Positions 1 to 13,249 of a stretch of 64,000 nucleotides of DNA are shown in pieces. Origin of the DNA: Lepisosteus oculatus. Taxonomy: Eukaryota; Chordata; Actinopteri; Semionotiformes; Lepisosteidae. A program made the translations under genes and the position numbers. The stretch covers positions 72,609,284-72,673,283 of the forward strand of contig NC_090698.1 in assembly GCF_040954835.1 (NCBI RefSeq). Direction: 5' to 3'. Under the pieces are notes generated by a model. It did no database searches. It worked only from the letters and a program-made list of their open reading frames with translations, and was not told where the DNA came from. How positions within the stretch are numbered: the first letter of the stretch is position 1; every line of letters begins with the position of its first letter.

Positions 1-114
1 CAGATTAAGTAAAACAATCCCTCAGATTAAGTGTGAGGTCTTCTGTTAAACAACACGGATTAATGATTGATGCCATTGCAGTTGCAATACAGGTATGGTG
101 GAATTAATTCAAAT

Positions 115-639
115 GCCAGCAGCCATATCACTGTGCAACTCACAACTGGCAGCTCAGCAGGTGTGAGCCTGGCCAGTACCTGGATGGAAGATTCCTGGGA
201 AAAACTGAGGTTGCTTCTGGAAGTGGTGTTAGTGGGGTCAATAGGGGGCGCTCACACTGCGGTTTACCCCAATATAGTGATGGGGACTCTATACTAAAAA
301 AGGCACAAAACCGAGTTCCTAACTCTCTACGGTCATTCAAAATCCCAGAGTGCTTCTAGAAAAGATTAGGAGAGTTAAACTGGTTGTCCTGGCCAAATTT
401 CCCCCTGGCCTTTACCAGTCATGGCCTCCTAATAGTCCCCATCTGTGATCTGGCTACATCACTCTGCTCTCCTCCCCACTGATATCTGATGTGTGGTGAG
501 CGTTCTGGCGCACTATGGCTGCCGTCGCATCATCCAGGTGGGGCTGCACACTGGTGGTGGTGGAGGGGATCCCCATTACCTGTAAAACACTTTGAGTGGA
601 GTGTCCAGAAAAGGACTATATAAAGATTATTATTATTAG
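115..639 (+). mobile_element. 5S-rRNA-derived SINE, near full length
   Basis: Starts at a GCCAGCAGCCATATCAC head and carries the 5S-like CTGGCCAGTACCTGGATGG. It continues through CATGGCCTCCTAATAGTCC and the tail GAGTGGAGTGTCCAGAAAAG, and ends with an ATT-rich stretch. It is more diverged than the copy near 41.6 kb. Confidence 0.88.
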
Positions 640-2059
640 TGTTGTTGTTGTTTTCGTGTGGACTGAAGCACAATAAGACATTTTAGCTGGTCCTTCAAAA
701 CCTGCTTAAGCAAAAATATATCTTCCTGTGAGTTTTTTTTTTAGTTTGGAGGTAGAATGTCGACTTCCAAAATGTAATGCTGGGATTTTCTTCAGCTAAC
801 CAGCAGAGTGTTCAAAAACGGTGTTTCAGCACAGGGAGATAACTGCAGCAGTTGGACTGATTATTCAGATGGAACATGTTTAATGCTGTTTATTACATAC
901 TGTGTATGTGAATTTCCATTCACCTGGTAACTCTTCCACATCTCACTTGTACACTTTCCTGCTAATCAGATGATGATAGGATGATATTGCCAACGTTATA
1001 TTTTTCCTATATTACTTTCTCAAGAAACTATATTTCAATATATTAAACATCTTTCAATGAATTGAAGACATCTTTTTTATATTTTCAAGGTATATTGGTT
1101 TAAAAGGTGAGCTTGATATCAGGAAATTATTAATAATTCACAGTTATATCCAGATGTGTTTTCAGATACGTTTCCCTAATTATTTAAATACTGTATATAC
1201 TTGAGCTCTTCAAAATATCTTTGAATTGAGGGTATAATTAAATATTTTTGGATATCTCCAATTTAAAATGATCTCTAAATGTCACATTTGTTTCTCAGTC
1301 AATTCTGATAAATACATACAATAACATACAGTGCTTTTCACATTGACTTTCACTAATGTAAAATGAAACTATTTCCGTGTAATTACTTCAGAAATATTGA
1401 TAATTATACCATACAAGCTAAATTATATTAGGAAAACCAACTTAGTGATTTAATGCATCAGGTAAGGCAGAGAGCATTAAATGGTAAATAGATGGGAAAC
1501 TAAAACAAGAGCAATAAATTAATAATGCCAGTTAATATTGCAATAGATGGCATGGGGATGAAGAAAATATGAAACAGTAAATTAACTGAATAATATGAAA
1601 TAAACTAGAGCGATAGCAAAGTAAAAATCTATTAAGATGTAATCACTTAAGTACAGTTTTCTCTTCCTGTTGCTCCTCTTGATTGCATTTTTCAAAATAG
1701 AATTTTAGGAACAATAAAACCATTTATTTCCTTTCTTTTTAAAATTAGCTTCTAACTGGGACTGTGTTCTGATTCCTTGAAACAATGGAGTGTCTTTCTG
1801 AAGGACAGGACTCTGTGCCGTGCATTGTCAAAATACATCCACACAATACCTGCCTGAGGCCAGTCTCCTATATGCTAAATCAAGTAACAGAGGGCTTACA
1901 GTACATATTCATATAATGAGCACAATGAGAGCTCAGCCATTGCTGGTCAAAGCACAGAACTAGATTTAGGAATTCCAACAGAGGTCTTACACTGTTCCTT
2001 CATCACTTGTCATTAACTCTTTTCCTTCCAGTAATTACAGAGAATTTCAGGAAACACAG
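640..2059. other. AT-rich intergenic stretch, no gene
   Basis: Dense in stop codons on both strands. No repeat family, RNA gene or coding signature recognised. Confidence 0.7.
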
Positions 2060-2073
2060 CTTCTTGGATGGCA

Positions 2074-2254
2074 AAAGTAGTTCAAGTAGGGAGCTGCGTC
2101 AGCATGCGTAGGCTGCAAAGGAGCAAGTAAACGTTTATTCCATGCTTGAAAAGAGAAGAAAGGAAACACAACGTTTCAGCTGTAGAGCCTTCTTCGGGTG
2201 ATGCACAGAAGAAGGCTCCACAGCCGAAATGTTGTGTTTGCTTTCTTTTCTTTT
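2074..2254. mobile_element. Short foldback retroposon (GAAACGTTG family), two inverted arms
   Basis: The left arm begins near AGTTCAAGTAGGGAGCTGCG and reads into CACAACGTTTCAGCTG. The second arm at 2206-2254 is the same end in reverse orientation. Flanking 2060-2073 and 2255-2268 match at 13 of 14 positions, a probable target-site duplication. The family resembles Penelope-like element debris, but I cannot name it with certainty. Confidence 0.65.
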
Positions 2255-2587
2255 CTTCTTGGCTGGCAGTCCTGTTGTCATGAGGACTGACTTATCCAAA
2301 CCTGTTTATACGGATAGAAATGTTGCATTTTTCTAAAGTTGCTTTTTTGAGAAAAGGACAAAGGATCTTTCATCTCCCTCGCGCTGTTGTCTTAGGAGAT
2401 ATAACTAATACTGGCATATAATGACTAATCACTTCCCTGGAAAGACAAGCCAGTCTTCAATTCAATTTTCGTATCGCACTCGCTTAGATTTCTGTTTTTT
2501 ATGTGTTTCTTTAAAGGAAAGGACAATCCTTCAGTTGAATTTGAAACCAATGACTAAGTGGACTCTAAAATTCCTGTGCGTTGTCTT

Positions 2588-2725
2588 GGGGGTGGCATGG
2601 TGACACAATGGTTAGCACTGTTGCCTTGCAATGCTGAGGCCTTTGGTTCGATTCTGCTCCTGGTCTGTGTGGACTTTGTGTGTTCACATAGGTTTCTCCT
2701 GAGTGTTCCGGTTTCCATCCACAGA
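2588..2725 (+). mobile_element. tRNA-derived SINE (family B), 5' part
   Basis: The tRNA-like head GGCATGGTGACACAATGG with GGTTAGCACTG as box A and GGTTCGATTCTG as box B. It is followed by the family body GTGTGGACTTTGTGTGTTC and CGGTTTCCATCCACA. The 3' part is missing. Confidence 0.8.
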
Positions 2726-5518
2726 TAGATATTTTATTATTAACAAATCAAACTTTATCTTACAATATACATCTCACAATGAGTACACACTGTAAGAGAC
2801 TATACAATCTCTACTACACCATCAAAACGTTCTTAACAGGGTGATTGTTCTTTCTCAATCCATGCAAGTGGATGCTGGGGTCGCATTCGCTCAATAAAGA
2901 ATCCCTCCACCTCCTACCACTTGCTGTCCAGTCCTAGATCTGGAGGACCACTGTGTTGGTTTTTAATCCAGCTCAGAGTTTGATGACCTAAATCATCTTG
3001 TAATTGACTTCATTGTACTGTACATGCTGTAATGAAACTAACAAAACATACAGACAACATTCCACTTTCAGGCATTTTATCATATGTGATAACATCAGAT
3101 TTAACATCAGTGGAAACATCAGATTTTAAGAAATAATATTAATAGTTTCTTAGACTACTTTGGCAAATACGTCCACATTATTAACACCACTCCAGTCATA
3201 ATACATAATACAGTCATAATTATATTCTTCAAATCAAATTCATGCCATACAAGATTTTGAAAGCAAACAATTTGCAAACTCTGTATTGTTCAATGATTAC
3301 TCTCTTATGTAGAACATTAGCATTACTTCATGCTTTTTTCTTTTTTACACCTATTCAAAAAGCTCAAGTTCAAAGTGTCACATTTGGTAGTAAATCCTTT
3401 CACCTTCTTAATGTGTTTGGCACCTTCTCTTTAACGCAATGACAAAACCACTTGCGAAAAATCACAGAAAGCACTGGCTCGGCTTGATTTAGGTGTTATG
3501 TCCTGATATTCAAAGCTTGCATCTTGTATTTAAAAGAAAAAGTGCAATACGAAAAATACAAGTATTCAAAATCAACTGGAGGAGCATTTTATTTAAAGAA
3601 TTGCAATTCGTACCTCTGCAGCTTCAAATTGCCCTAGGAATATTATCATATAATATAATTAGTTTTTACTTATCATATTTTTTTATGCAGAGGGTGCTGC
3701 CACACCAGATAGATAAATACAAGACTACTTCAGATAGATCCATTCCCTTTTGTACTGTAACTGTGTATTTAATAGACCTTTGCTGTGATTTCATTGACAA
3801 ATTGTGATTGAAATCGTGAGCATTAAAAAAAAGCCACAACTACATCCCTGCATAAATGAATTTAAAAATTACATTTGACATTGTAGTGGTATTTTTCTGC
3901 GTCTTGATCTCCGAACACTTAGCAACCAATTAATTCACTTGATTTAATTTGCTATAATATATTCAATGTTAAAAGCACATCAGTGACATTAAATTTTCTG
4001 AAGTATTCAGATAAGCTTTGCTGAAAAATTTATATTTAAGTTTTATTTAACGAGTCACGGTTACTAGTTCCAACACTGTGGAATTCCACGTTTCCTGAGT
4101 TCCGATTACTCGGCCTTCTTTCGCTTGTAAAAGTGTGGGAATGGGAATAACAATACTTTTTTTTTAATGAGGAAATACACCATCACATTCAGCGCTACTC
4201 ATCCGTGAAGAGCAGAAGGTGAGGAGGGGTTTTCTCAGGCCATAGATCGCTGACGGGAGCGTGCGCTGCGGAAGACAGTAGTACGAGTATCGTGTGTGAA
4301 CTGTAAATTGGCGAGGCAAAAAAAAAATCGTAAAACCATTAGCGGAAAACGAAGTGTAGAATATTTCTGTGCGTCTGAGGTCCTGGAGGAATATGAAGCT
4401 AAGAGGGGCGTGGAGAACAGAAGAAATGATAAGAAAGGGTAGGGGCGGTTTGAAAGGGAGGTTAAAGAGATGACAATCTGAGAAATCTCACATACCTGCT
4501 CTCTCCTTCTCTCACGGTAGCAATGTTAGCTTTTTCCTTCACCTTTTTGTTGTTCATTCTGCTTGTTCCTTTGTAGCTACAGTAGCACAGTGACACACAT
4601 CCCCGGCTCTGACCTCTTCGGACTGCATTAGAAAGTATACTTATTTCACTCAAACTTTTCCAGCATTCACGGTCTTTCTTTGAACTATCTCCTCACACAG
4701 CTGGTCAAAACGTTGTGCCAGCTGTGGTCTAAATATTTAATCAAGTCCTCCCTAATGAATGATAGCTCACGACACAAAAACAATATAAGTATGTTGTATT
4801 GTTTTACAAATCCCTGACAATTGATGAAAACACTTTCTCTTCCCTTAACAAAATATATGCTACTTTGTATTTTAGTATCCATTCTAAACATATTGTTTTA
4901 AGAAAACAAGACATACTTCCTAAGATTTGCCCAATAAATATACTTTATATATCACAGCATACGATTAGTCCAGAATTTCTCAATTCTGTTTTCTGCCGGG
5001 ATCTTGATCTGTTGTGCGGTTGTTAATGGGCTCTATTGCTTCACCTTGTGCTGATTATGTGATTCATTTGCTGGGTGGGTGTGATGAGTTCTAATTTGTT
5101 AAGCAGTCATTGTGGTTTCTCTCAAAGTTCCTGTGTGTGCACACAACTTCTAAACATCACGAATTTGAAATCCATTCTGCCTTAAGAATGTGATGTCATG
5201 TATTCATTTGCCAGTGTTTTGAATTTGCATCATTTCCAAGAGTTTTCCCTTTCCATGACATTGAATTTGATTTTTTTTATTTTTCTTTCCACTTATTGTT
5301 TCAGATAGTTACATAAAACCATAGTCCCTTATTTTAATACAGTATGTATAAACTGTATGTTAAGATAAAAACAACAGAAGCAGGTTTTGCAGGAATTCCT
5401 GATTGCCTCAAAGGAAAAAACGATAGTTTTTGAAAGGAGAGTTGGCCAATGGGCCTATAATGTGTTTTTTTAGTAGTGAATTGAACTGCGTATCTCAGTC
5501 AGGCTTAGGCTTCGATAT
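2726..5518. other. Intergenic, no gene
   Basis: Mostly AT-rich. A slightly more GC-rich patch at about 4195-4400 has no recognisable gene. Short open frames at 3493-3807 and 4799-5026 look like chance. Confidence 0.65.
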
Positions 5519-6476
5519 CAATCAAAGATTATTTATCAAATGCACAAAAATTACAGCGTGCAGCAGTAATTGCTGGCAATGACTGTCTTTTCTGCGAGCT
5601 CACCAGGGGGAGATAAAAATAAAAATCACAAAATTAAAAGTTACAGAATAAAGTTACATAATAACAGTGCAATAAAAAATGAATTAAAAAACTCAATCTA
5701 AATAGAACTCCTACGTATCCTGGGTGTATGCAATACATTATGTCCAAACAGTGCAGTATGCAGTGTGCCAAATACAGTGGAAAACTGTGTGTCCACGTAA
5801 CCTGTATGTTTAATAAAGACCATTAGGGTGGTTGATGAAGGTGACTGCAGCATGGTTGTTTAGCAGTCTTATTGCCTGGAGGTAGAAGCTGTTCTGCAAT
5901 CTGTTGGATTTTGACTGAATGCTTCGATACCATTTATCGGATGGTAGGAGAGTTTATGACGAATGACTGGGGTCCTTGAGAATGGACCTGACCTTCTTAA
6001 GACATCTAGCTGAGTAGATATCCTGGATATTTGGTAGCTCACAGCCGGTAACGAGCTACGCTGACTTCACCACCCTCTGCAGTACTTTGCGATCCCGGGC
6101 GGAGCAACTCCTATTCCAGGCACTGATGCAGCCAGTCAGGATGCTCTCAATAGCGCACCTGTAGATGCTGGTTGGGATATGTGACGGCATGCCAAATGTC
6201 TTTAGCCTGCAGAGAAAGAATAGGCGCTGCTGTGCTTTTTTGACCACAATGTTGGTGTGGTGGGTCCAGGTTAAGTCCTCTGTGATGTTAACTCCCAGGA
6301 ATTTAAAGCTGCTGACCCTCTCCACTGCAGTCCCGTTGATGTAGATAGGTGTGTGACCTCCTGATGTTTCCTATAATCCACAATCATCTCCTTAGTCTTA
6401 CTGATGTTCAAAGAGAGGTTTTCTCCTGGCAACATGCTGCCAGGGTTTCAACCTCCTCCCTGTGCGCAGATACCAT
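5519..6476 (-). mobile_element. L2/CR1-type LINE, 3' end with reverse transcriptase relic
   Basis: Minus-strand conceptual translation shows the C-terminal part of a non-LTR retrotransposon polyprotein. It contains NLSLNISKTKEMIVDYR, VERVSSFKFLGVNITEDLTW, KAQQRLFFLCRLKTFG, ESILTGCISAWN, and after a stop at about 6055 CELPNIQDIYSARCLKKVR and SKSNRLQNSFYLQAIRLLNNHAA. These are the usual closing blocks of L2-like elements. The 3' UTR ends near 5519 with TTTGATTGA-type repeats. In-frame stops make it non-functional. Confidence 0.85.
6056..6325 (-). pseudogene. LINE reverse transcriptase C-terminal fragment
   Basis: Longest open piece (89 codons) of the L2-like relic, reading FKFLGVNITEDLTW through RDRKVLQRVVKSA. 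The catalytic RT core (with its DD motif) is not included, and the frame is closed by stops on both sides. Confidence 0.8.
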
Positions 6477-6680
6477 GTCTGGGCAACTTGTTCCAGACTC
6501 CCATAACCTGCTCTACACAATTTCAAATGCATTGAACCTTAATTTCCATTTGTGTCTTCTGACTAGTATTTTAGTATTGTGTTGAAACTCTTGAAATTCA
6601 ACGGGCTGGCTTTATCAATACCTTTCTATGTTCAGAATGAAAAAGATTCATTTCTAGCCTGTCCACAGGTCCTTTTAAAC
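6477..6680 (+). repeat. Old LINE-tail repeat (family E), fragment
   Basis: CTGGGCAACTTGTTCCAGAC followed by CCCATAACCTGCTCTAC and the later CGGGCTGGCTTTATCAATACC match the pattern of the longer copy at 18.4-18.9 kb. Confidence 0.6.
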
Positions 6681-6703
6681 ATCTGTAAGTACAGTATATA
6701 CAA

Positions 6704-6784
6704 GGAGACATGTAAAGGTTTATTCCATGCTGAAAGGAAAAGAAAAGAGACACAACATTTCGGCTGTGGAGCCTTCTTCTGGTG
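6704..6784 (+). mobile_element. Short foldback retroposon, truncated copy
   Basis: Contains AGGTTTATTCCATGCTGAAA and, further on, CACAACATTTCGGCTGTGG, both shared with the other members of this family. The left end is missing. Confidence 0.7.
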
Positions 6785-7449
6785 TGACCTGAATTTCAGA
6801 GTGTTGTTCTCTTCGCAGGAAAAAGGTGTGTACTGTCTGTGGTGATAAATATTTCATTAATATTGCCCAAGGAAGAGAAAACTTTAGTAAAACCACACAA
6901 ACCCGACAGAGACACAACCACGTTGACTTGTTTAAACCGGTGTGAATTATTTCAAGAACGCGATTTTCTGTTTCATTTTTGAAGTGTTAGGTTGTGACCA
7001 GCTGTTCAATTAAAACAGCCTTATGTAGAGCCAAGTAAACTTGTTTGTTAGAAAAATAAAGGTTAAATTTTTTTGTTGCTGTTGTTTTTGCTGTGATTGG
7101 CCTAGCACGCCATTTAAATCTGCCTTTGTAATTTTGTGTTTGATAATATAGACAAAAGAAAATATTGTCTACTGCTGATATTTGGAAGGGTTATTGATCT
7201 CTTTTAACCATTAACCGCAGAAAACAAGTGCAGTTTTACCTTGTTGGTGTATTCTCTCACAAACAGCTTCAGGAATAGAGCAGGAGTTTGAACAGAAATG
7301 ACCTAAATTCTACAGCGGGAAGAAAAAAACAATCATCATCATCATAACTGAACATAATTAGTGCGTTTTTCGCACGCAAGCTCTGTTCGACACAACCGGT
7401 GTCAGAATTGTCAACAGCTCCGGAGAACAGGAATGTAGGTCACCATCCT

Positions 7450-8060
7450 TGTTTGGCTGGCCTGCCTTTTCTACTACATCAGGCTTAGAAGCATATCAAA
7501 CGCCACAGTGCCACGCTCTCCTGCCAGAGACGCAGCCCTGGAGATGGAGGCTGTCCAGGTCAGCGCCAGGCAGGGCCAGTGCTTGTCCCCTGAATCCTGG
7601 CACCAGCTCAGACATAAAAAGCCATTCACACTGGCCAGCCCTCTAGACCCGCTGGCCCCCAGACCCTTCCCTGGCCCGTGTGTGGATATTAGCTAAAATG
7701 GTTGCCTGGCTTGGCCATCTGTTTCCCTGCCCCTCTGAATGAATGGCTCATATCTGCGGAGAGGACGAGGGCATCCGATTCCAAGAGCCATAATGTGTGC
7801 ATTACATCATTGTCATAGCCTCCTCCCGGTGATTGATCTGGTTCATTTAGCTGTTGCTGGCAGCTCAGAGGGTGGCCTCGGCCCTGCTGAACCTGCGCGA
7901 GCCGTTCTTACTTAACAAAGACTGCCCTGAGTGGAAGAGGCTTTATTGGCAGTTTCTGATGGGGCTGCAATTTGTTACTTCAAATCTTCTCACCCACTTA
8001 CCCCCCAAAACAGGCATAAGCTGCGATGCACTGGGAGGCTTTGTGTTCCCGACACGCTGA
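7450..8060. promoter_or_regulatory. Candidate conserved noncoding element
   Basis: A high-complexity, relatively GC-rich block with no repeat signature. It holds GGTTGCCTGGCTTGGCCATC, CAGCTCAGAGGGTGGCC and a homeodomain/TALE-like TGATTGATC. It stands out from the AT-rich flanks. Conservation itself cannot be tested here. Confidence 0.3.
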
Positions 8061-9319
8061 AAATCCTCATGCTGACACATACTGTACATGATGGCTGAAG
8101 CTGTTCGGACCTTTTAGGGTGGCACTGACAGAAGTAAAGCACTTCGAGGAAACTTTTCCTACAAGCTCTGTGACTGGCAGCTCTTAGGCGTCCTCGGTAA
8201 AAATGAGATCATTACAAAATGAACACAAAAAGAGCAAACAAGAGCAGCACCGAAGTAGAAATACTCCTGAAGGTTTAATTTAATTTAATTATCCTTGTTA
8301 TCTGGCTTTAATTGTACAATATTTTTCTTGGACATTTTTCTTTTGATTAGTCATAAGATTAATGAAACAGTGAACTTATTGCTTTGATTTTACATTTGTT
8401 TTACAAAATTCTTTGTTTTGCACTGCCTGGCTTCTAAATGTTTGCATGCTGTTTGCGGACTGTTACGGACAGGCCACAGTCCTTCATCATTTTGTTGCTG
8501 TTTGGGTTTTGGGCGCATTACATCACTGTGAGACCTGGGGCAGACAGAAACGTTACACTTTTCTTTAACAGCATTAACAGTATGTTAGCACTTTGGGATC
8601 TATCCCATGAATAGAGTTGACTTTTTAGCAACAGAGAAATAAAGAATTCATCAAAATCTTTTAAATGAAAAAAGGACATTTTTGTCTTAGCTATCCTTCC
8701 AGCTTTTTAATTAATAATCAGTCCTTTCTGGCATCCTTTTACTTCAAAATCTTCAAATCATTTGAGAGAATATTTCATCACTTTGGAATGGATTTAGGAT
8801 TAAATAATCTGAAATAAGTTACTAATTAGTGTTTTATTTTCAAAATTTATTTTCAGTTTGTTAATTGTGTGAATTTAGCATCATTACAAAGCAGCAACAC
8901 ACAGTGGAAGTTGCACATACTGTACCAGAGGATGCACATGAAAATTAGATACAAGTTCATTTAAAACTGAGAACAGGACTTTTCACAATGAATTGTGAGA
9001 GTATGCTACCCAGATGTGTTGTTAACGCTAATACCCAGACCTCTTCTCAAGATTTAACTGGATGAGATTTGGATCAATTATCTACTACCTATCTAGTTTA
9101 CCCCAATGGCCTGGGGAAATTAATTAATCAATTGCACATTTGTTCTTAGGTTTGAAAGGATGATGAGTAAATTCCTCCTTCTGCCATGATAACATAACTG
9201 CACAGCAGTGTTGACTCTTCATGAAAAGAACTGCAGAAATCCCATCCATCGGTCACTGTTGACTTCCTCATTAGTATGATTTTGGCTGAAACACAGATAA
9301 CCAAGTCTTATTCAATAAT

Positions 9320-9409
9320 AAGACTTACACCTGAAGAAGGCTGCACAGCCCAAATGCTGTGTTTTCTTTCTTCTCTTTTCAGCATGCAATAAACCTATTA
9401 CTTGTTTAT
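9320..9409 (-). mobile_element. Short foldback retroposon with perfect 14-bp target duplication
   Basis: Minus-oriented copy (CACCTGAAGAAGGCTGCAC ... AATAAACCTATTACTTG). The flanks 9306-9319 and 9410-9423 are identical (TCTTATTCAATAAT), which defines the insertion boundaries. Confidence 0.8.
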
Positions 9410-10269
9410 TCTTATTCAATAATGTTTACCTAAAACAGCATTTTGGTTATTTACTAATGATCAAAAAGGTTTATACTGTATTTAGCAATTCAATGTTTTT
9501 AACATGCAGTGGTGCATTAAGTACACCAAAATGAATAATTAAGAATTAGTGTATGTAAAATATTAACTGAACCCCTTGTTTGTACAGGTCAATGATGGAG
9601 ATAATTAGAATCCAGTGGTTTAATAATTAGGTAGCAATTAAACTAGGGTAGAGTTTGTGCACCTCTGCTGCCCTACTGAAGCTAATGTCAGTGTTAATGC
9701 CATGACCGTCAGTAAAAACTGAACAGGATTGGTTATCATGGAAATTATTGTTTCCTAAAAAGAGCATTGCTGCCTGTTTTTAGTGGCAAGTTCACCATAA
9801 AGCACCTGGAGGATCTAGAAAAATTACCGGAAGAATATTCTCTGTACAGATAAGTCAAAAACTGAGCACTGTGGCCTCATAAAAAACATTTTGTCTGTCA
9901 AAATCAAACAGTCAATCAAACACTGCCTTCCAGCAGAAGATTCACATTGCAATCGCTAAGTATTCAGAGGGAGTGTCATAGTTTGGGGACTAATTATCTG
10001 CCTCTATTCTCAGCAACAAGATGCTTCTGTTTTGCCTCTGTTTTGGAATCAAGCATATCAGCATATCAGCCAATTCTGGAGGAGAATGTCAGGCCACACA
10101 AGATGGGAGGAATGCAAGGAAACCCTGAGTCGTCAGCAACATGAAGCAGTTCTGTAAGGGAGAACTGGCCAAAAGTCTTAAAACCCAAAGCAAGAGATGG
10201 TTAAACAGATCCAGAAAATGTCTAGTGGAGGCAATTACTGGTCAAGGAAGGCCCCCCAGTTACTGAATC

Positions 10270-10560
10270 TAAGGGTTCACAGACTTCTTCATATTGTGTT
10301 TAGTTTTGGTCACCACATGGTAGAAAATAAACTGCTGCTTTGGAGTTTTTTCAGAGAAGAGCAACTAATTCCAGCACATTTTTGGGGCTTAAGGGAAATC
10401 TCCTACATTGACAGCCTGAAGAAACTGGTCCTTTTTAGTACAAAAGACTACAAGGGCACTCGATACAAGTATTCAGAACCTAGATATTAAGAAGTCACCC
10501 CAGGGTACTTCCTCGGAACCAGAGGACACAAGTGGAAACTACAGGTAACTGTATTTAAAA
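10270..10560. repeat. Old LINE-tail repeat (family E), opposite orientation
   Basis: TTAGTTTTGGTCACCACATG, CAGAGAAGAGCAACTAATTC and GACAGCCTGAAGAAACTGG correspond to blocks seen in reverse complement in the 18-19 kb and 25 kb copies. It is heavily diverged. Confidence 0.55.
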
Positions 10561-11339
10561 CAGCTAGAGAAGACTCTCAGATCAATCACCTACTAGTTTA
10601 TTAGTTACTAGTCATCCCTTGTATTTCTGCGGCAAGTGAGGACTTGAAGACAAGCTCCAAGACACCCTCCCGTCAAGCTAATCATCTATTTGATGTTTCA
10701 AAGAGGCCCTGTCTTTACATGAAGGCTTGTGTTTAGAGTTAGCCATGTTCTCGTTAGCTTGCCTCTTTCCCAAAATAGGAACAAATGGATTTTGCATTAC
10801 CTTTCTTGAGTTCTTGTGTCGCTCTGTATTTCTGACAGAAAATTACAATTTGAAACACATCAGACTAAGAGTCCAGCAGCACTAGTTCAGCAGACCCTGG
10901 TTAACTAGTTAGTGCACACTCCTATGGACACATGTGATCCAAACAAAGGTATATTCTAGCTAATTAAATAAGACTTATGGTGTGTGAACAAACCTAATGA
11001 CATTTTTGTAGTGTTATAACTCTATATCATAACCAAAGCCTATCCACATCCCAGAGGTGCTTTATTGCAACACCCCATACTAAAGATTAATGACATCTTC
11101 TTCACAGAGATTAATATCTACAGCTCACAGCTGCAATAAAATAGTGGAGAGCTCAACGCGCACAGTGGTGCGAACTGTGGGAAGCCCAAGGAGGTTTTTG
11201 GAAGATTACAGAAGTCAGAGCAATAACACTTATATTTTCTATGTGTTAAATATTAAAGAAGAACTTTGTATTGGCTCCACAGTCTCCTCCACTGAGTGAA
11301 ATATCAAGACTGAAAAAACGTAAGACACCACCCCAGCTG

Positions 11340-11590
11340 AACCACAGAGAGTCAAGACCTTTTTTTAGGTCTCATCCAAAGGATGTCACTTTTGACAGTA
11401 TAGTGTGCTTGTCACTATACTAGGACATTAGTACCCACACGACCGCAGGGTGAGCGCCCCCTGCTGGCCGCACTAACACCTCTTCCAGCAGCAACCTTAA
11501 CTTTCCCAGCAGGTCTCCCATCCAGGCTCACACCTGCTGAGCTTCAGTGGGCTGCCAGCTGGGAGTTGCAGGGTGATACGGCTGCTGGCC
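11340..11590 (-). mobile_element. 5S-rRNA-derived SINE, 5' half only
   Basis: Minus-strand copy running from the head (GGCCAGCAGCCGTATCAC, complement of 11573-11590) to about the middle of the family body. The 3' half is missing. A CTCF-like core lies at 11453-11467. Confidence 0.86.
11453..11467 (-). promoter_or_regulatory. CTCF-like core motif in a 5S SINE
   Basis: Minus-strand CCAGCAGGGGGCGCT fits the CTCF core CCASYAGRKGGCRS at every position. Confidence 0.45.
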
Positions 11591-11602
11591 CTAAAGCGCA
11601 GA

Positions 11603-11735
11603 CACCATGGCAGGCTGAATGATGATGTGGTTTCCTTGTTCCATGGTTCTGGGTTCGACTCCTGCCTCAAGGGTCTGTCTCTGGAGAGAAGTACTCTGGT
11701 TTCCTCCCACCTTGCAAAACATGCTGGCTAGGTTT
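11603..11735 (+). mobile_element. tRNA-derived SINE (family B), very diverged
   Basis: Weak match: GGTTCTGGGTTCGACTCCTG as a B box and CTCTGGTTTCCTCCCACC as family body. The head is badly eroded. Confidence 0.5.
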
Positions 11736-11904
11736 ACTTTTTTACTCAAAATGGTGTCTTTCTCCCCTGGCATCCTGACCAGGGGGGTCGGTCATGTGCA
11801 GTCCCATCTTGTTTCCAGTGCTGGAAAATAATGTGTGGTAACAATGGGACAGTTATCCACAATTTCACGTGGTCCTTTAAGAATACAAGAATGGTTACCA
11901 ATGA

Positions 11905-12070
11905 GACCCATCCAGCCATTGATCATTAGTAATAAACTGACCTGAGCCTCTCATCCAGCAGTTTCTTGAAAGAAGTCAGAACTTCAACAACATGATGTGT
12001 ATTTTAGTATTGGGGTACTGGATTCAACTACTCTGCATGGCTGGGTTCATTGTGTCCTCTGGTGTAGATA
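11905..12070. repeat. Possible family E fragment
   Basis: CATCCAGCAGTTTCTTGAAAG and the following TCAACAACATGATG resemble the 'follow-up' block of family E. Short and weak. Confidence 0.4.
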
Positions 12071-13249
12071 ACCTTTTTAATTTCGAGTCTGGGATAATTG
12101 TTTCATTTTTTTTACTTACATGATTGGAGGCCATCAACTAGATCATACAAATTCAGCATCCTTTTTTACCAGCAGTCACCAGGCTATGGAAGGATACAAG
12201 CACACATAATTATGCCTATTAAATCTTTTTTCAAGTTAAATTATCTACAATGCTGGGGAAAAAAAGTGTGCTTTACTTCATCACAATTTAGTTTTCCCCA
12301 CATACTGTAGAACATTTAGCTTTCTTGCAGTTTTTGCAATTTACCAAACTCAGCATTGTAGTCTGTCAGCTGCTGGGAAATTAAAAGTAGATGCCATTGC
12401 AAGAAGCACAGTTACAGTAAGCGTGAAAGCCAAGAAGTGAATCTTCCTGTACACAGTAGATCTTACCTGAAATAGCAATTGAGATCCTTAAATGTGGAGC
12501 CCAGGTCCCCTTGTTTGCACACTCCCAGTCATCCACATTGCCCTGGGATTAGCATGGGAAGAACGGGGAAGACAGCCCACCTGGAAAAGCATGCGAGATA
12601 GCTTCTCCGGACAAAAAGTTTCTCACGTGAAATGTGCTCGTGACTGTCTTACAGCATTGCACCAGCAGAAACACACTCACAGACCTGAAATGCAAGCATC
12701 TGGGATTCCCTGCCCAAACACTGTCAGTGTGTTGATATAAAAGGTACACTGTTCCTCTCTGACCAGTGGACAGCATTGCCAGTGAGCTCCAAGGTCAGCT
12801 GAGAGCTACTTTAATACAGTATATCAAGAGGCCCTGAGAGCCCCACTTAGAAGATAGGAATTAAAAATATATATATAGTAGCAGAAAAGGTATAGGACAT
12901 TTAAAGAACACATTTCTTTGTTTTCTTTTTTTTCCATGATCTATTTGAGCCTGTGATAAACCCACCTGCTTGTTGATTCAGTGGTGATCACCCGAGTCAT
13001 AAAAACATAGGGCCAACAAAGAGATGGAGCAAAAAAGCGTCTGTTAACCGAAATGCTTTGTGCAGAAAAATATTTTTTGCATCCGTACTAGCCCTTTGTC
13101 ACAGACCCATTTGAATTAATATAAGTACTAGTGAAAGAAGCATGAAAAGTGGAAAACGTGGGAAGCATCTTCTATGAAACAGATAATTTAAGTAGGCATC
13201 ATTATCTTCTGTATAGATATCAGATTTTTAAATTAAATGCATTGTCACT